From the NCBI RefSeq assembly GCF_000519125.1, contig NZ_JAEX01000002.1:1-64000 (forward strand): a stretch of DNA of 64,000 nt, read 5' to 3'. The translations under genes were made by a program, and so were the position numbers. Shown in pieces: positions 22,342 to 31,900 of the stretch. Source of the DNA: Desulfocurvus vexinensis DSM 17965. Lineage in GTDB: Bacteria > Desulfobacterota > Desulfovibrionia > Desulfovibrionales > Desulfovibrionaceae. How positions within the stretch are numbered: the first letter of the stretch is position 1; each line of letters opens with the position of its first letter. The notes under the pieces are model-generated. The model did no database searches and was not told the DNA's origin. It worked only from the letters and a program-made list of their open reading frames with translations.

Positions 22342-23255
22342 CGGTCGCACTCCCTGTCTTTGCGGTCGTACTTGCGGTGCACGTGCAGGCCGATGAGCGT
22401 CAGCACCATGAGCGCGAAGCTCACGGCGGCGCCGAAGGGCCAGTCGCGGCTGGTGCCGAACTGCTGCTGGATCAGGTTGCCCACCAGCATGTACTTGGCC
22501 CCGCCCAGGAAGTCGGGCACCACGAACATGCCCATGGCCGGGATGAAGGTCAGGGTGATGCCCACGGACAGGCCGGGCACGGTCTGCGGCCAGATGGCGC
22601 ACCAGAACACGCGCCAGCGCCCGCTGTAGAGGTCGCGCGCGGCCTCCACCAGGGTCCAGTCCAGCTTTTCCACGCTGGAGTAGAGCGGCAGGGTCACGAA
22701 GGGCAGGAAGGTGCCGATCATGCCCAGGTAGACCGCCAGGGCGCTGGGGTACAGCGGGCTGCCCTCGGGCACCAGCCCGGCCATGGCCGCCAGCCGCGCC
22801 AGGGGCAGCTGCGGCGCCAGCACCAGCAGCCACGCGTAGGCCCGGATGACCAGGTTGGTCCAGAAGGGGATGATGACCAGGGTCAGCCAGAAGTAGCGCG
22901 TGCGCTCGGGCTTGTTGGCGATGTAGAAGCACAGCGGGAAGGCCAGCACCACGCAGATGAAGGAGGTCCAGAAGGCGACCCACACGCTGCGCAGCAGGAT
23001 GAACAGGTAGTCCGCCGACCAGCCGAAGAGCCCGAAGCCCATGAGCCGGCGGAAGTTCTCCACGGAGAAGGTCCACTCGATCTCGCCGTAGGTGCCGCGC
23101 GTGGTGAAGCTGACCACGATGAGCAGAAGGCTCGGCAGGGCCAGGAAGAGCAGGATCCACAGCATGCCCGGCGCCGCGAAGAACAGCCCCCGGCGCATGA
23201 GCCGGGCCCGGGTGGTCAGTTCGCCGTACCAGACGAGGAAGGTGTCTTTACTCAT
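22338..23255 (-). CDS. potB: Polyamine ABC transporter permease
   Basis: A 305-residue permease partner of PotC. The first span is LFFAAPGMLWILLFLALPSLLLIVVSF, then LVIIPFWTNLVIRAYAW and IGTFLPFVTLPLYSSVEKLD. The EAA coupling loop is LVEAARDLYSGRWRVFWCAIWPQTVPG, and the next segment GMFVVPDFLGGAKYMLVGNLI is typical of PotB. The start at 23255 overlaps the potA stop by 8 bases. Its N-terminal MSKDTFLVWYGELTTR is likely cytosolic. Confidence 0.92.
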   Translation of the reverse strand: MSKDTFLVWYGELTTRARLMRRGLFFAAPGMLWILLFLALPSLLLIVVSFTTRGTYGEIEWTFSVENFRRLMGFGLFGWSADYLFILLRSVWVAFWTSFICVVLAFPLCFYIANKPERTRYFWLTLVIIPFWTNLVIRAYAWLLVLAPQLPLARLAAMAGLVPEGSPLYPSALAVYLGMIGTFLPFVTLPLYSSVEKLDWTLVEAARDLYSGRWRVFWCAIWPQTVPGLSVGITLTFIPAMGMFVVPDFLGGAKYMLVGNLIQQQFGTSRDWPFGAAVSFALMVLTLIGLHVHRKYDRKDRECDR

Positions 23256-24270
23256 ACAGGGCCACCAGGGAGCTGGGCAGCAGTTCGACCCAGATTTCGT
23301 CGCCCTTGGCGATGCCGCGGCGCGGGGCGGCGGTCATGCGCAGGTTGCCGGGCTCCAGCCAGACCTCGGCGCTTTCGCCGCGATAGAAGACCTCGCTGAC
23401 GCGCGCGCGCAGGCCGTTGCGCGCGGGGCGCTCGGGCTGGAAGACGAGGTTTTCCGGGCGGATGGCGACCTGGCCCTGGTCCCATTCGGGCAGGCGGTCC
23501 ATGGCCAGCAGGCCCAGCTCGGTCATCACCCCGCCCTCCACGCGGCTGGCCTCGATGATATTGGCCTTGCCCAGGAATTCGGCCACGAAGCGGCTGTGGG
23601 GCCGCTCGTAGAGTTCGCGCGCCGGGGAGCATTGCACGATGCGCCCCTGGCGCATCACCGCGATGCGGTCCGAGACGGTCAGAGCCTCCTCCTGGTCGTG
23701 GGTGACCAGGATGAAGGTCTTGCCCAGGGACTGTTGGAGCTGGCGCAGCTCGGTCTGCACGGCCTTGCGCAGCTTGGCGTCCAGGGCGGACATGGGCTCG
23801 TCGAGCAGCAGCAGCTCCGGCTCGTTGACCAGGGCCCGGGCCAGGGCCACGCGCTGCTTCTGCCCGCCCGAAAGCTGGGCCGGGAAGCGGTCCTTCATGG
23901 GCAGCATGTGGACCATCTCCAGGGCGGCCTTGACCTTGTCGGCCACCACCTGGCCGGTCATCTTGCGCGAGCGCAGCCCGAAGGCCACGTTCTCGAAGAT
24001 GGTCAGGTGCGGGAACAGGGCGTAGCTCTGGAACACGGTGTTGACGTTGCGCTCGTTGGCCGGGGCGGTGGTCACGTGGCGCCCGGAGAGCATCACCGTG
24101 CCCGAGTCGGCCAGCTCCAGCCCGGCGATGATGCGCAGCAGGGTGGTCTTGCCGCAGCCCGAGGGCCCCAGCAGGGTGAAGAACTCGCCGCGCCTGGCGA
24201 TGAGGTCCACGTTGTGCAGGGCGGTCACGTCCCCGTACTTCTTGTAGATGGCGTATGCTTCCAGGCTCAT
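23248..24270 (-). CDS. potA: Polyamine ABC transporter ATP-binding protein
   Basis: A 340-residue ABC ATPase that drives the PotB/PotC channel. Walker A is GPSGCGKTT (about 35-43), then VFQSYALFPHLT (Q-loop), the signature LSGGQKQRVALARALV, Walker B LLLLDEPMSALD and a switch histidine in LVTHDQEEAL. After about residue 240 comes a TOBE regulatory domain (QGQVAIRPENLVF, VWLEPGNLRM), as usual for PotA. It is the first of the four transporter genes, 28 bases after the succinate-semialdehyde dehydrogenase gene. Confidence 0.93.
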   Translation of the reverse strand: MSLEAYAIYKKYGDVTALHNVDLIARRGEFFTLLGPSGCGKTTLLRIIAGLELADSGTVMLSGRHVTTAPANERNVNTVFQSYALFPHLTIFENVAFGLRSRKMTGQVVADKVKAALEMVHMLPMKDRFPAQLSGGQKQRVALARALVNEPELLLLDEPMSALDAKLRKAVQTELRQLQQSLGKTFILVTHDQEEALTVSDRIAVMRQGRIVQCSPARELYERPHSRFVAEFLGKANIIEASRVEGGVMTELGLLAMDRLPEWDQGQVAIRPENLVFQPERPARNGLRARVSEVFYRGESAEVWLEPGNLRMTAAPRRGIAKGDEIWVELLPSSLVALYE

Positions 24271-24298
24271 GCGGCTGCCTCCGGGCGCGGGGGTGCGG

Positions 24299-25663
24299 CT
24301 ATCCGATCCACACGGTCTTCTGGTTCATGAATTCGCGCATCCCGCTGGCGGCCAGCTCGCGGCCATAGCCCGAGGCCTTGATGCCGCCAAAGGGCAGGCG
24401 CGGGTCGCTCTTGACCAGCCCGTTGACGAACACGCTGCCCGCCTCGATGCGCCGGGCCATGGCCTCGCCCCTGGCCGCGTCGCGCGTCCAGACCGAGGCG
24501 CCCAGGCCGAAGGGCGTGGCGTTGGCCAGGGCCAGGGCGTGTTCGGCGTCGCGGGCGCGGATGACCGCCGCCACGGGGCCGAAGGTCTCCTCGTCGAAGG
24601 CGGCCATGCCGGGGGTGACCTCGGCCAGGATGGTCGGGGCGTAGAAGGCCCCGGGCCCGGGCAGGGGCGCCCCGCCGCAGACCAGCCGGGCCCCGGCGGC
24701 CACGCTGGCGTCCACCTGGGCCTGCAGTTCGCCCACCAGGTCGCGCCGGGCCAGGGGCCCGACCGTCGTGTCCGGGTCGCGCGGGTCGCCGACCACAAGG
24801 CCCGCGACGCCCCGGGCCATCAGCTCCAGAAAGGCGTCGTACACCGGCTCCTCGACGATGAAGCGCTTGGCGGCGATGCAGGTCTGGCCCGCGTTGGAGC
24901 AGCGCGACAGGACGCCCGTGGCCGCAGCCTGCTCCAGGTCCGCGTCGGCCAGGACCACGAAGGGGTCGCTGCCGCCCAGCTCCAGCAGGCTTTTCTTGAG
25001 CAGGGCCCCGGCCATGGAGGCGACCTTGGCCCCCGCCGGGCCGCTGCCCGTGAGGCTGACCCCGCACACCGCCGGGTGGGCCAGCACGGCCTGCACCTGG
25101 CGCGCGCCGATCATCAGCGTGCGGAACACGTTGTCCGGCAGCCCGGCCTCCTGGAAGACGCGCTCGATGGCCATGGCGCACTGGGGCACGTTGGAGGCGT
25201 GCTTGAGGACCATGACGTTTCCGCCCATGAGGCACGGCGCGGCCAGGCGGAAGACCTGCCACAGGGGGAAGTTCCAGGGCATGACGGCCAGCACGGCGCC
25301 CAGGGGCTCCCAGGCGACATAGGAGCGAGTGGCGTCGCTGGGCGCGGGCACGGGCTCCAGGTAGGCCGCGCCGTTGTCGGCGTAGTACTCGCAGACCAGG
25401 GCGCACTTGGCGACCTCGCCCCGGCCCTGGGTCACGGGCTTGCCCATTTCGGCGGCCATGATGCCCGCCAGGTCGTCGGCCCGGGCGCGCAGCACGGCGG
25501 CCACGGCGCGCAGGGCCTGCGCGCGCGCGTCCAGGGGCGTGGCGCGCCAGCCCAGGTAGGCCGCGCCCACGGCGTCCAGGGTCCGGGCCGTGGTGGCGGG
25601 CTCCCATTCCACGAAGGCCGCCAGGGTGGCGCCGGTGCTGGGGTCGATGGAAACCAGGGTCAT
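24299..25663 (-). CDS. gabD: Succinate-semialdehyde dehydrogenase-like aldehyde dehydrogenase
   Basis: A 454-residue aldehyde dehydrogenase that starts MTLVSIDPSTGATLAAF, the beginning seen in Sad/GabD-type enzymes shorter than 460 residues. It has AVMPWNFPLWQVFRLAAPCLM, the general base in LLELGGSDPFVVLADAD and the nucleophile cysteine in CSNAGQTCIAAKRFIV. ETFGPVAAVIRA and PFGGIKASGYGREL follow. It should oxidise succinate semialdehyde to succinate, the last step of GABA breakdown. It is 15 bases after gabT. ELGGSDPF is characteristic of succinate-semialdehyde enzymes, but the cofactor choice is not clear. Confidence 0.88.
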   Translation of the reverse strand: MTLVSIDPSTGATLAAFVEWEPATTARTLDAVGAAYLGWRATPLDARAQALRAVAAVLRARADDLAGIMAAEMGKPVTQGRGEVAKCALVCEYYADNGAAYLEPVPAPSDATRSYVAWEPLGAVLAVMPWNFPLWQVFRLAAPCLMGGNVMVLKHASNVPQCAMAIERVFQEAGLPDNVFRTLMIGARQVQAVLAHPAVCGVSLTGSGPAGAKVASMAGALLKKSLLELGGSDPFVVLADADLEQAAATGVLSRCSNAGQTCIAAKRFIVEEPVYDAFLELMARGVAGLVVGDPRDPDTTVGPLARRDLVGELQAQVDASVAAGARLVCGGAPLPGPGAFYAPTILAEVTPGMAAFDEETFGPVAAVIRARDAEHALALANATPFGLGASVWTRDAARGEAMARRIEAGSVFVNGLVKSDPRLPFGGIKASGYGRELAASGMREFMNQKTVWIG

Positions 25664-25678
25664 GCTGCCTCCTTGCGG

Positions 25679-26986
25679 CTAGTCGCGGGCGGAGAAAACG
25701 TGGTCCAGGGCCTCGCGCAGGATGGCCAGCCCGCGCGTGAGGTCCGCGTCGGTGATGACCAGGGGCATCAGCGTGCGGATGACGTTGCCGTGGTGCCCGC
25801 AGGAGAGCACCAGCAGGCCGTTGTCGGTGCAGCGCGCCACCACGGCCTTGGCCTCGGTCCCGGCGGGTTCGCGGGTGGCCCGGTCGCGCACCAGCTCGAT
25901 GGCCAGCATGGGCCCCAGGCCGCGCACCTCGCCGATGCAGGGCATATCGGCGGCCCAGGCCTCGAAGGTGGCGCGCACCCGGTTGCCCAGGGTGCGGGCC
26001 GTGGCCAGCAGGTTCTCGCGCTCGAAGACGTCCAGCACGGCCAGGGCCGCCGCGCAGCATACGGGGTTGCCGCCGTAGGTGCCGCCCAGGCCGCCGGGCG
26101 CGGGCACGTCCATCAGCTCCTGGCGGCCGACCACGGCGGAGATGGGCATCCCGCCACCCAGGCTCTTGGCCGTGAGGGTGATGTCGGCCTGCACGCCGTG
26201 CTGCTCCATGGCGAACATGGTGCCCGTGCGGCCGATGCCGGTCTGGATCTCGTCGGCGATGAAGACGATGCCGTGGCGGGCGCAGATGTCGGCCAGGCGC
26301 TTGAAATAGCCCGGGGGCGGCACGATGAAGCCGCCCTCGCCGGTCAGGGGCTCGACGATGAGGCAGGCCACGGACTCGGCGGCCACATGCCCGGAGAAGA
26401 ACTCCTCCAGGTGGTCGGCGCAGGCCAGGTCGCAGCCGGGGTGGGTCAGGCCCTTGGGGCAGCGGTAGCAGTAGGCGTAGGGCATGCGGTAGACCTCGGG
26501 CGCGAAGGGCCCGAAGCCGAACTTGTAGTTCTTGACCTTGCTGGTCAGGGTCATGGCCAGCAGGGTACGGCCGTGGAAGGCCGTCTCGAAGCAGATCACG
26601 CCCTGGCGGCCGGTGGCGGCGCGGGCGATCTTCACGGCGTTCTCCACGGCCTCGGCGCCGCTGTTGAGCAGCAGGGCCTTCTTGGGGAAGTCGCCCGGGG
26701 TCAGGGCGCACAGGCGTTCGGCCAGGGCCACGTAGGGCTCGTACATGGCGATATGGAAGCAGGAATGCATGAGCCGCCCGGCCTGCTCGCGCACGGCAGC
26801 CACCACGTCGGGGTGGCAGTGCCCCGCATTGTTCACGCCGATGCCGCCCACGAAGTCGATGTACTCGCGGCCCTGGACGTCGGTCAGGCGGGCGCCGCTG
26901 GCGCTGGCCGCGAAGCACTGGCAGAGGTTGAAGACGCCTCGGGGCACCGCCGCGTGCCGCCGTTCCAGGAGCGAGGGTGTGGACAT
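25679..26986 (-). CDS. gabT: 4-aminobutyrate aminotransferase
   Basis: A 435-residue class III PLP aminotransferase that converts GABA and 2-oxoglutarate to succinate semialdehyde and glutamate. It shows GREYIDFVGGIGVNNAGHCHP, LLNSGAEAVENAVKIAR, AFHGRTLLAMTLTSK, the glutamate in VEPLTGEGGFIVPPPGYF, FIADEIQTGIGRTG and the cofactor lysine in LTAKSLGGGMP. These match the bacterial GabT/PuuE group. It is the first gene of the long polyamine operon. A sigma-54-like element and two palindromes lie upstream, so it is probably switched on by the adjacent activator. Confidence 0.92.
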   Translation of the reverse strand: MSTPSLLERRHAAVPRGVFNLCQCFAASASGARLTDVQGREYIDFVGGIGVNNAGHCHPDVVAAVREQAGRLMHSCFHIAMYEPYVALAERLCALTPGDFPKKALLLNSGAEAVENAVKIARAATGRQGVICFETAFHGRTLLAMTLTSKVKNYKFGFGPFAPEVYRMPYAYCYRCPKGLTHPGCDLACADHLEEFFSGHVAAESVACLIVEPLTGEGGFIVPPPGYFKRLADICARHGIVFIADEIQTGIGRTGTMFAMEQHGVQADITLTAKSLGGGMPISAVVGRQELMDVPAPGGLGGTYGGNPVCCAAALAVLDVFERENLLATARTLGNRVRATFEAWAADMPCIGEVRGLGPMLAIELVRDRATREPAGTEAKAVVARCTDNGLLVLSCGHHGNVIRTLMPLVITDADLTRGLAILREALDHVFSARD

Positions 26987-27045
26987 GGTCTGCCGCCTTG
27001 TAGGTGTTGTCGATGGCGCGGGGCGCCGGGTACGCGGCGGAATTC

Positions 27046-27061
27046 TACAAGGCGTGGGCCA
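27046..27061 (-). promoter_or_regulatory. Sigma-54-like promoter of the polyamine operon
   Basis: On the minus strand the sequence is TGGCCCACGCCTTGTA: GG of the -24 element and TTGT at -12 with the correct spacing. The usual GC at -12 is GT here. It lies 60 bases before the gabT start, downstream of two palindromes and beside a sigma-54 activator gene, which supports the assignment. Confidence 0.55.
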
Positions 27062-27123
27062 ACGCGGTATTCTTGTTTTATTTCAGTGTGTTGCCTTTTG
27101 ATGGTAGCGACTTGCGGCGGGAC

Positions 27124-27198
27124 TGATGCAAAATTGAATCAAGTATCTTCGGAACTTGGCGGAATGATACGTTTTTGCAGTGATTCAGCATTGAATCA
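27124..27198. promoter_or_regulatory. Paired palindromic upstream activator sites
   Basis: Two 18-base palindromes of the form TGATTCA-N4-TGAATCA lie at 27124-27141 (one mismatch in the left arm) and 27181-27198 (perfect). They start 57 bases apart, some 65-135 bases upstream of the sigma-54-like promoter of gabT, where enhancer sites for a bacterial enhancer-binding protein are expected. The regulator at 27471-28913 is the likely binder. Confidence 0.6.
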
Positions 27199-27237
27199 TT
27201 TTTTGATGTTTTCAATTTTGTCTATTGCGGACTTTTC

Positions 27238-27270
27238 GGCCCCGCCTGCACCCGGACCGCAGGCGGGGCC
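27238..27270 (-). terminator. Stem-loop downstream of the sigma-54 activator gene
   Basis: Perfect arms GGCCCCGCCTGC (27238-27249) and GCAGGCGGGGCC (27259-27270) with a 9-base loop. It lies about 200 bases beyond the stop of the activator gene, between it and the activator sites. No U tract follows on the minus strand, so function as a terminator is only likely. The remaining sequence to 27470 is a mix of AT-rich and GC-rich stretches without a gene. Confidence 0.4.
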
Positions 27271-27470
27271 GGGCGGTGCAGGGCCGGGAAGGCCTTGGAG
27301 TGCGGTCTTTTATCGATTTTTTCGTCTGGCAGCCGTTGGTAACAAAAACGGCATTTCCGCGGTGCGGCGCCCTTCGTCGGGCCGCGCCCGGGCGCCTTCG
27401 GGGGGCTTTTAGGGGTCTGTTCTTCTATTATTCTGAAATTAAAAGGAAATTTGTTGACATAATTGTCAGC

Positions 27471-28913
27471 TCATTGCTCGGTGTGCAGGCTGGCCCCGGG
27501 GCGGGCGGCGGACAGGCGGATGCCGTGCTGGCGCAGCTTGCGCACCACGGTGGGCTGGCTCACGCCCAGGTGGGCGGCCATTTCGCGGGTGGAGCGGCAG
27601 CGCGTGGCGGCGCGCAGCAACAGGTCGCGCTCCAGGGCCGCCAGCTCGCGCGGCAGGTCGATGCCCTCCTCGGCGGGGATGGCCCGCACGCCCAGCGATT
27701 CGGCCAGGAAGCCGTCCAGCAGGTCGTCCTGGGCGATGACCACGGCCTTCTTGAGCAGGTTCATCAGCTCGCGCACGTTGCCCGGGAAGGGGTGGGCCTG
27801 GAGCAGGCTCAGGGCGTAGGGCGACAGGCGCTTGCGCGCGCCGAAGTCGCGGTTGAGGGTTTCCAGCAGCTGCGGGGCGAGCTGGAGCAGGTCTTCGGGG
27901 CGCTCGCGCAGGGGCGGGATGCGCACGGTGAAGGCGCTCAGGCGGTAGTAGAGATCCTTGCGGAAGCGCCGCCCGGCCACCTGGGCCTCCAGGTCGCGGT
28001 TGGAGGCGGCCACGATGGCGCAGTCCATGCGCCGGGGCGTGCGCGCGCCCAGGGGGTAGTATTCGCGTTCGTCCAGGCATTTGAGCAGCTTGGCCTGGGT
28101 TTCGGCAGGCATATCGCCCACCTCGTCCAGGAAGAACGTCCCGCCCCGGGCCAGGTCGAGCAGCCCGGCCTTGGCCTCGTGGGCGCCGCTGAAGGCGCCG
28201 CGTTCGTGGCCGAACAGTTCGGCCTCGAACAGCGCCGGGGGCAGGGCCGCGCAGTTGATCTGGATGAAGGGGCCCTCGGAGCGGGCGCCGTGGCGGTGGA
28301 TGAACTTGGCCATCAGGCCCTTGCCCGTGCCCGATTCGCCCAGGAGCAGGATTTCCCCGGCGCCCAGGCGCGCCAGCTTGAGGGCCGTGGAGAGCACCTG
28401 GCGCATCTCCTTGCTCTCGGCCACGATGTGGTGGTCGCCCAGCTCCAGCAGGTTCAGCTCCGTCAGGGCCTCCTGGGCCTTGAGCCGGGCCTGGCGGTCC
28501 TCCTCCATGCTGGTCTGCATGAAGCGCAGGTCCGTTACGTCGCGCTCGTGGACGACCACCAGGAACAGCTCGCCAGCCTCATCGAAGACCGGCACGCCGG
28601 TGACGAACAGGTGCCGCCCGGTGCGCCGGGCCTCCTGCACGAAGCTCACCTGGCGCTTGTGCGCCAGCACTTCCAGGCTGGCCGAGCGGTCCACGATGCC
28701 CTGGGCCACCACCTGCTCCACGCGCTGGCCGATGACCTCGTCGGCGCGGATGCGGTTGTGCAGCTCCGAGGCCTTGTTGAGGTCCAGGACGGTGCCGTCG
28801 GCGGCGGTGAGCCAGATGCCGTCGGTGGACGAGTCGAAGACCGCGCGCAGGCGGCGGTTGTGCTCCTGGCAGCGGGCCAGCTGGCGGGCCGGGTCGGTGT
28901 CGCGCTCGGGCAT
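27471..28913 (-). CDS. PAS-AAA sigma-54-dependent transcriptional activator
   Basis: A 480-residue bacterial enhancer-binding protein. Residues about 20-130 are a PAS sensor domain (RAVFDSSTDGIWLTAADGTVLDLN, then ERDVTDLRF). The AAA domain follows: Walker A GESGTGKG (192-199), the sigma-54 contact loop GAFSGA (239-244) in place of the usual GAFTGA, Walker B TFFLDEVGD (259-267), LRERPEDLL and FPGNVREL. The end is a Fis/TyrR-like helix-turn-helix (TREMAAHLGVSQPTVVRKL, about 447-465). The ATG at 28913 has AGGAGG upstream. By position it should activate the gabT-to-amidohydrolase operon in response to a cytosolic signal sensed by PAS, possibly a polyamine or GABA intermediate. That is inference. 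It follows the membrane-protein gene by 62 bases and is probably co-transcribed with it. Confidence 0.93.
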   Translation of the reverse strand: MPERDTDPARQLARCQEHNRRLRAVFDSSTDGIWLTAADGTVLDLNKASELHNRIRADEVIGQRVEQVVAQGIVDRSASLEVLAHKRQVSFVQEARRTGRHLFVTGVPVFDEAGELFLVVVHERDVTDLRFMQTSMEEDRQARLKAQEALTELNLLELGDHHIVAESKEMRQVLSTALKLARLGAGEILLLGESGTGKGLMAKFIHRHGARSEGPFIQINCAALPPALFEAELFGHERGAFSGAHEAKAGLLDLARGGTFFLDEVGDMPAETQAKLLKCLDEREYYPLGARTPRRMDCAIVAASNRDLEAQVAGRRFRKDLYYRLSAFTVRIPPLRERPEDLLQLAPQLLETLNRDFGARKRLSPYALSLLQAHPFPGNVRELMNLLKKAVVIAQDDLLDGFLAESLGVRAIPAEEGIDLPRELAALERDLLLRAATRCRSTREMAAHLGVSQPTVVRKLRQHGIRLSAARPGASLHTEQ

Positions 28914-28975
28914 GGTGGCCTCCTGGGGCCGGGGTGGGCGTTCCCCCGGCCCATGCAGGAAGCGTGCTCGCCGGG

Positions 28976-31900
28976 CTAGAAACCGTCGCCCGGCCTGGCG
29001 GGGCCCTGGCCCGGGGCCTGGGACGGCGGCGGCGCCTCGGTGGACGGGGCGGCGTCGGCCTCGGGCTCGTCGCCTGCGGCGCCGGTCACGCCGGTGCGGA
29101 TTTCGCCCAGGGGCCCGGCCTGGATGGCCAGCTCCTGGAGGTCTTCCAGGTAGTGCTGGTAGCGGTCCAGGTAGAAGGCCAGGGCCTTGGCGAAGTTGCG
29201 GCCCACCAGCCCGTCCAGGAACATCTGGCTGATCTCGCGCTCGCGCTGGAGCACCATCTGCGAGAGCAGGAACACCCGGCGCTCCTCGCGGGTCATTTCG
29301 CGCAACAGCAGCATGAGCACCGTGCGCGCCCGGGGCTGGTAGAACCAGAAGTACATGAGGTCCAGGGCGTTGACGATGACCATGGAGAGCAGCTCGCGGC
29401 TTTCGACGCCCAGTTCGGTGACCAGCCGCTTGGGCGACTCCAGCAGCCGGGCCACGTCCTGGGTGGGGTGGCGCAGCTCCAGGCTGGCGTAGGTGTCGAA
29501 GAGCTGGCGGACCTTGCCGCGGTAGTCGAAGAAGCGCAGGCGCATGTTGGCCCGGCGGTCGGCCAGGCCCTCGATGACGGCGGCCACGCAGTCCGAGGCC
29601 AGCTTGGAGATCACCGCCGCCCACTTCTGCAATTCGCCGTCCACGTCGGGCACCCCGGCCTGGGCCAGGGCCGCGCCGATGGCCGCGTTGAAGCCCACGG
29701 CCAGGGGGATGGAGAGCACCGTGCGGAACAGGTTGCCGAAGGCCGCCGAGCGCGGCAGACCCCGGAACAGGTTGTGGCTCATGATGTACAGGCCGTTGAC
29801 CAGGCCCATGACCGAGTACAGCAACACCGGCCCGGTGTGGGCGTTGACGCCCAGGCCCTGGTCCAGCAGCAGGCTCTTCACCAGCCAGTCCAGCAGGGGC
29901 ACGGAGAAGCCGGTGTACATCAGCGAGTCGGCCAGCCGGTCCCAGCTCACGTATTCCGTCCAGCGCATGAGCGGCGAGCGCTGCACGCCGCCGGAGCCCA
30001 GCACGGACTGGATGACGTTGCGCACCCCGGTGATGCCGAACCACAGGAAGGCGCCCAGGTAGGCCAGCACCCACCAGTCCTTGGTCAGGGCGAAGGTCAG
30101 AAAGGCCGGGATGAAGCCCAGCAGGATCTTCAGCCCGTTGGACACCGAGCTGTTCATGTAGCGCAGGGCCGGGCGCTTCGGCGGGGCGGGCGGCGGGGCG
30201 TCGCAGTCCAGGTGCAGGCCGTTGCCCGCCTCGGGCCGGAAGCCGCCCAGCAGGCAGATATTGCTTTTCTCCGGCGTGGAGGAGTCGTAGCCGTCCACCA
30301 CCCAGTCCACCCGGCGGTGGTAGGCCCACGAGGTCAGCAGGGGCACGGCCCGGGCCAGGCGCTCCTTCAGGCGCCAGGTCCAGGAGTCGTCGTCCTCGGG
30401 CAGGTAGGTGGCGCGGCGCAGCACGCGCACGCGTACGGGCACCGCGGCGTGGTCGGGCAGCACCTGCTCCAGGCTGCGCTGGGCCTTGCGCGGCAGGGTG
30501 TCGCGCACGACCAGGCCCATGCCTGGCACCAGGGCCGAGCTGCCCGTGGAGTCGGTGCCGATGCGCGAGGACAGCCGCGTCTTGGCGTAGGCCGCGCGCA
30601 GGCTGGCCATGCCGCCCAGCACGCGCAGCAGCTTGGCGCGCTGGTCGGCCTGCGCCGGGGCGTCGCCCAACTCCTCGATGGCGGTGACGATGGCCTTTTT
30701 CAGGCGCACGGCGTTGCCCGAGTTCAGGGCCGACTGGAGCTCGATGATCCGCTTGTTGTCCGTGGAGCGGCCGTAGGCCGTGTCCTTGTAGTTGAAGATT
30801 TCCAGGTGCGTGATGAGCCCGCCGCAGTCGTAGAGCAGCTCCAGCACATCGGCGGCGCGCAGGTGGGCCAGGTTCAGGGTGATGGTGTGCCCCGAGTGCA
30901 GCCCGGCCAGGCGCGCCAGCAGCACCGCCGGGGGCAGGCGCAGCAGCTGGGGGGTGTCCTCGTCCTGCCCGGGCACGTAGGGGTTGTGCAGCTCGGGGTT
31001 GCAGTCCGGGCACAGGTAGCCCGCGATGAGGGCCTCGATGTCCAGGGCGTTCATGCGCCGGACCCGCTCTTCGGCGGCCCTGCGCTCCTCGGGGCCCAGG
31101 GCGCAGGCCGCGCGCAGCTCCTGGGTCCTGGCGGCCAGCAGGGGGTAGAGCTGGTCGTGGATCAGCTTGGCCAAGTGGTGCAGCGAGGCCTCGCCCGAGC
31201 CGACCATGGCCGCCAGGGCCTCGCGCGTGGGCGGGGCCATGTGCAGGCCGAATTCCGCGTTGATGGCCGGCAGGTGCCGGGCGTTGAACTCGTCCAGGGC
31301 GGCCAGCACGTAGCGCTGCTGGTACTGCGACACCTCGCGGCCCTCGGCCATGAGCTGGGCCGTGTCGGGCAGCTCCAGGAAGTCCAGGAATTCCGCCGGA
31401 TCGGCGATGCCGCGCGGGGTCCAGATGAAGCGCACGAAGCGCCCGCGCAGCGGCGCGCAGAACTCGATGCCCACGCGCACGCGGATGTCGGTGATGGCCC
31501 CGGCCTCGAGCAGCTCGCGGGCCACCTCGGGCGGCACGTGGTTGTAGTAGATCACCGTGAGCTGGCGGATGCCCTTGATCCAGGCGTCCATGATGAGATG
31601 CGTGGCGGACTTGCGGCCCTTGGTGTTGGCGTCGTGGACGTGGTCGTCGAAGCTGACCTGGTTCCAGGCCTCGGGCATCTCCACGAGGTGGTAGCGGCGC
31701 AGCTGCGTGGCCACCACGCGCGGCTTGCCCGTGGCGGTCTTGCGGAAGTCGCGGGCCAGTTGCAGGCGGCGCAGCTCGTCCTTCTCGCGCACCAGCTCCT
31801 TCATGATCTGCATGAGCACGCGGGCGGTGTTCATGCGCAGGTGGCTGTGGGAGCTGTGCAGGGTCTCGTCGCGCAGGGCGCGCAGGCTGCGCAGGCGCTC

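Noticed and set aside
24248-27412. 1054-codon plus-strand frame over gabD and gabT
   Set aside because: It is a compositional shadow. The minus strand encodes two well-conserved enzymes with catalytic motifs.
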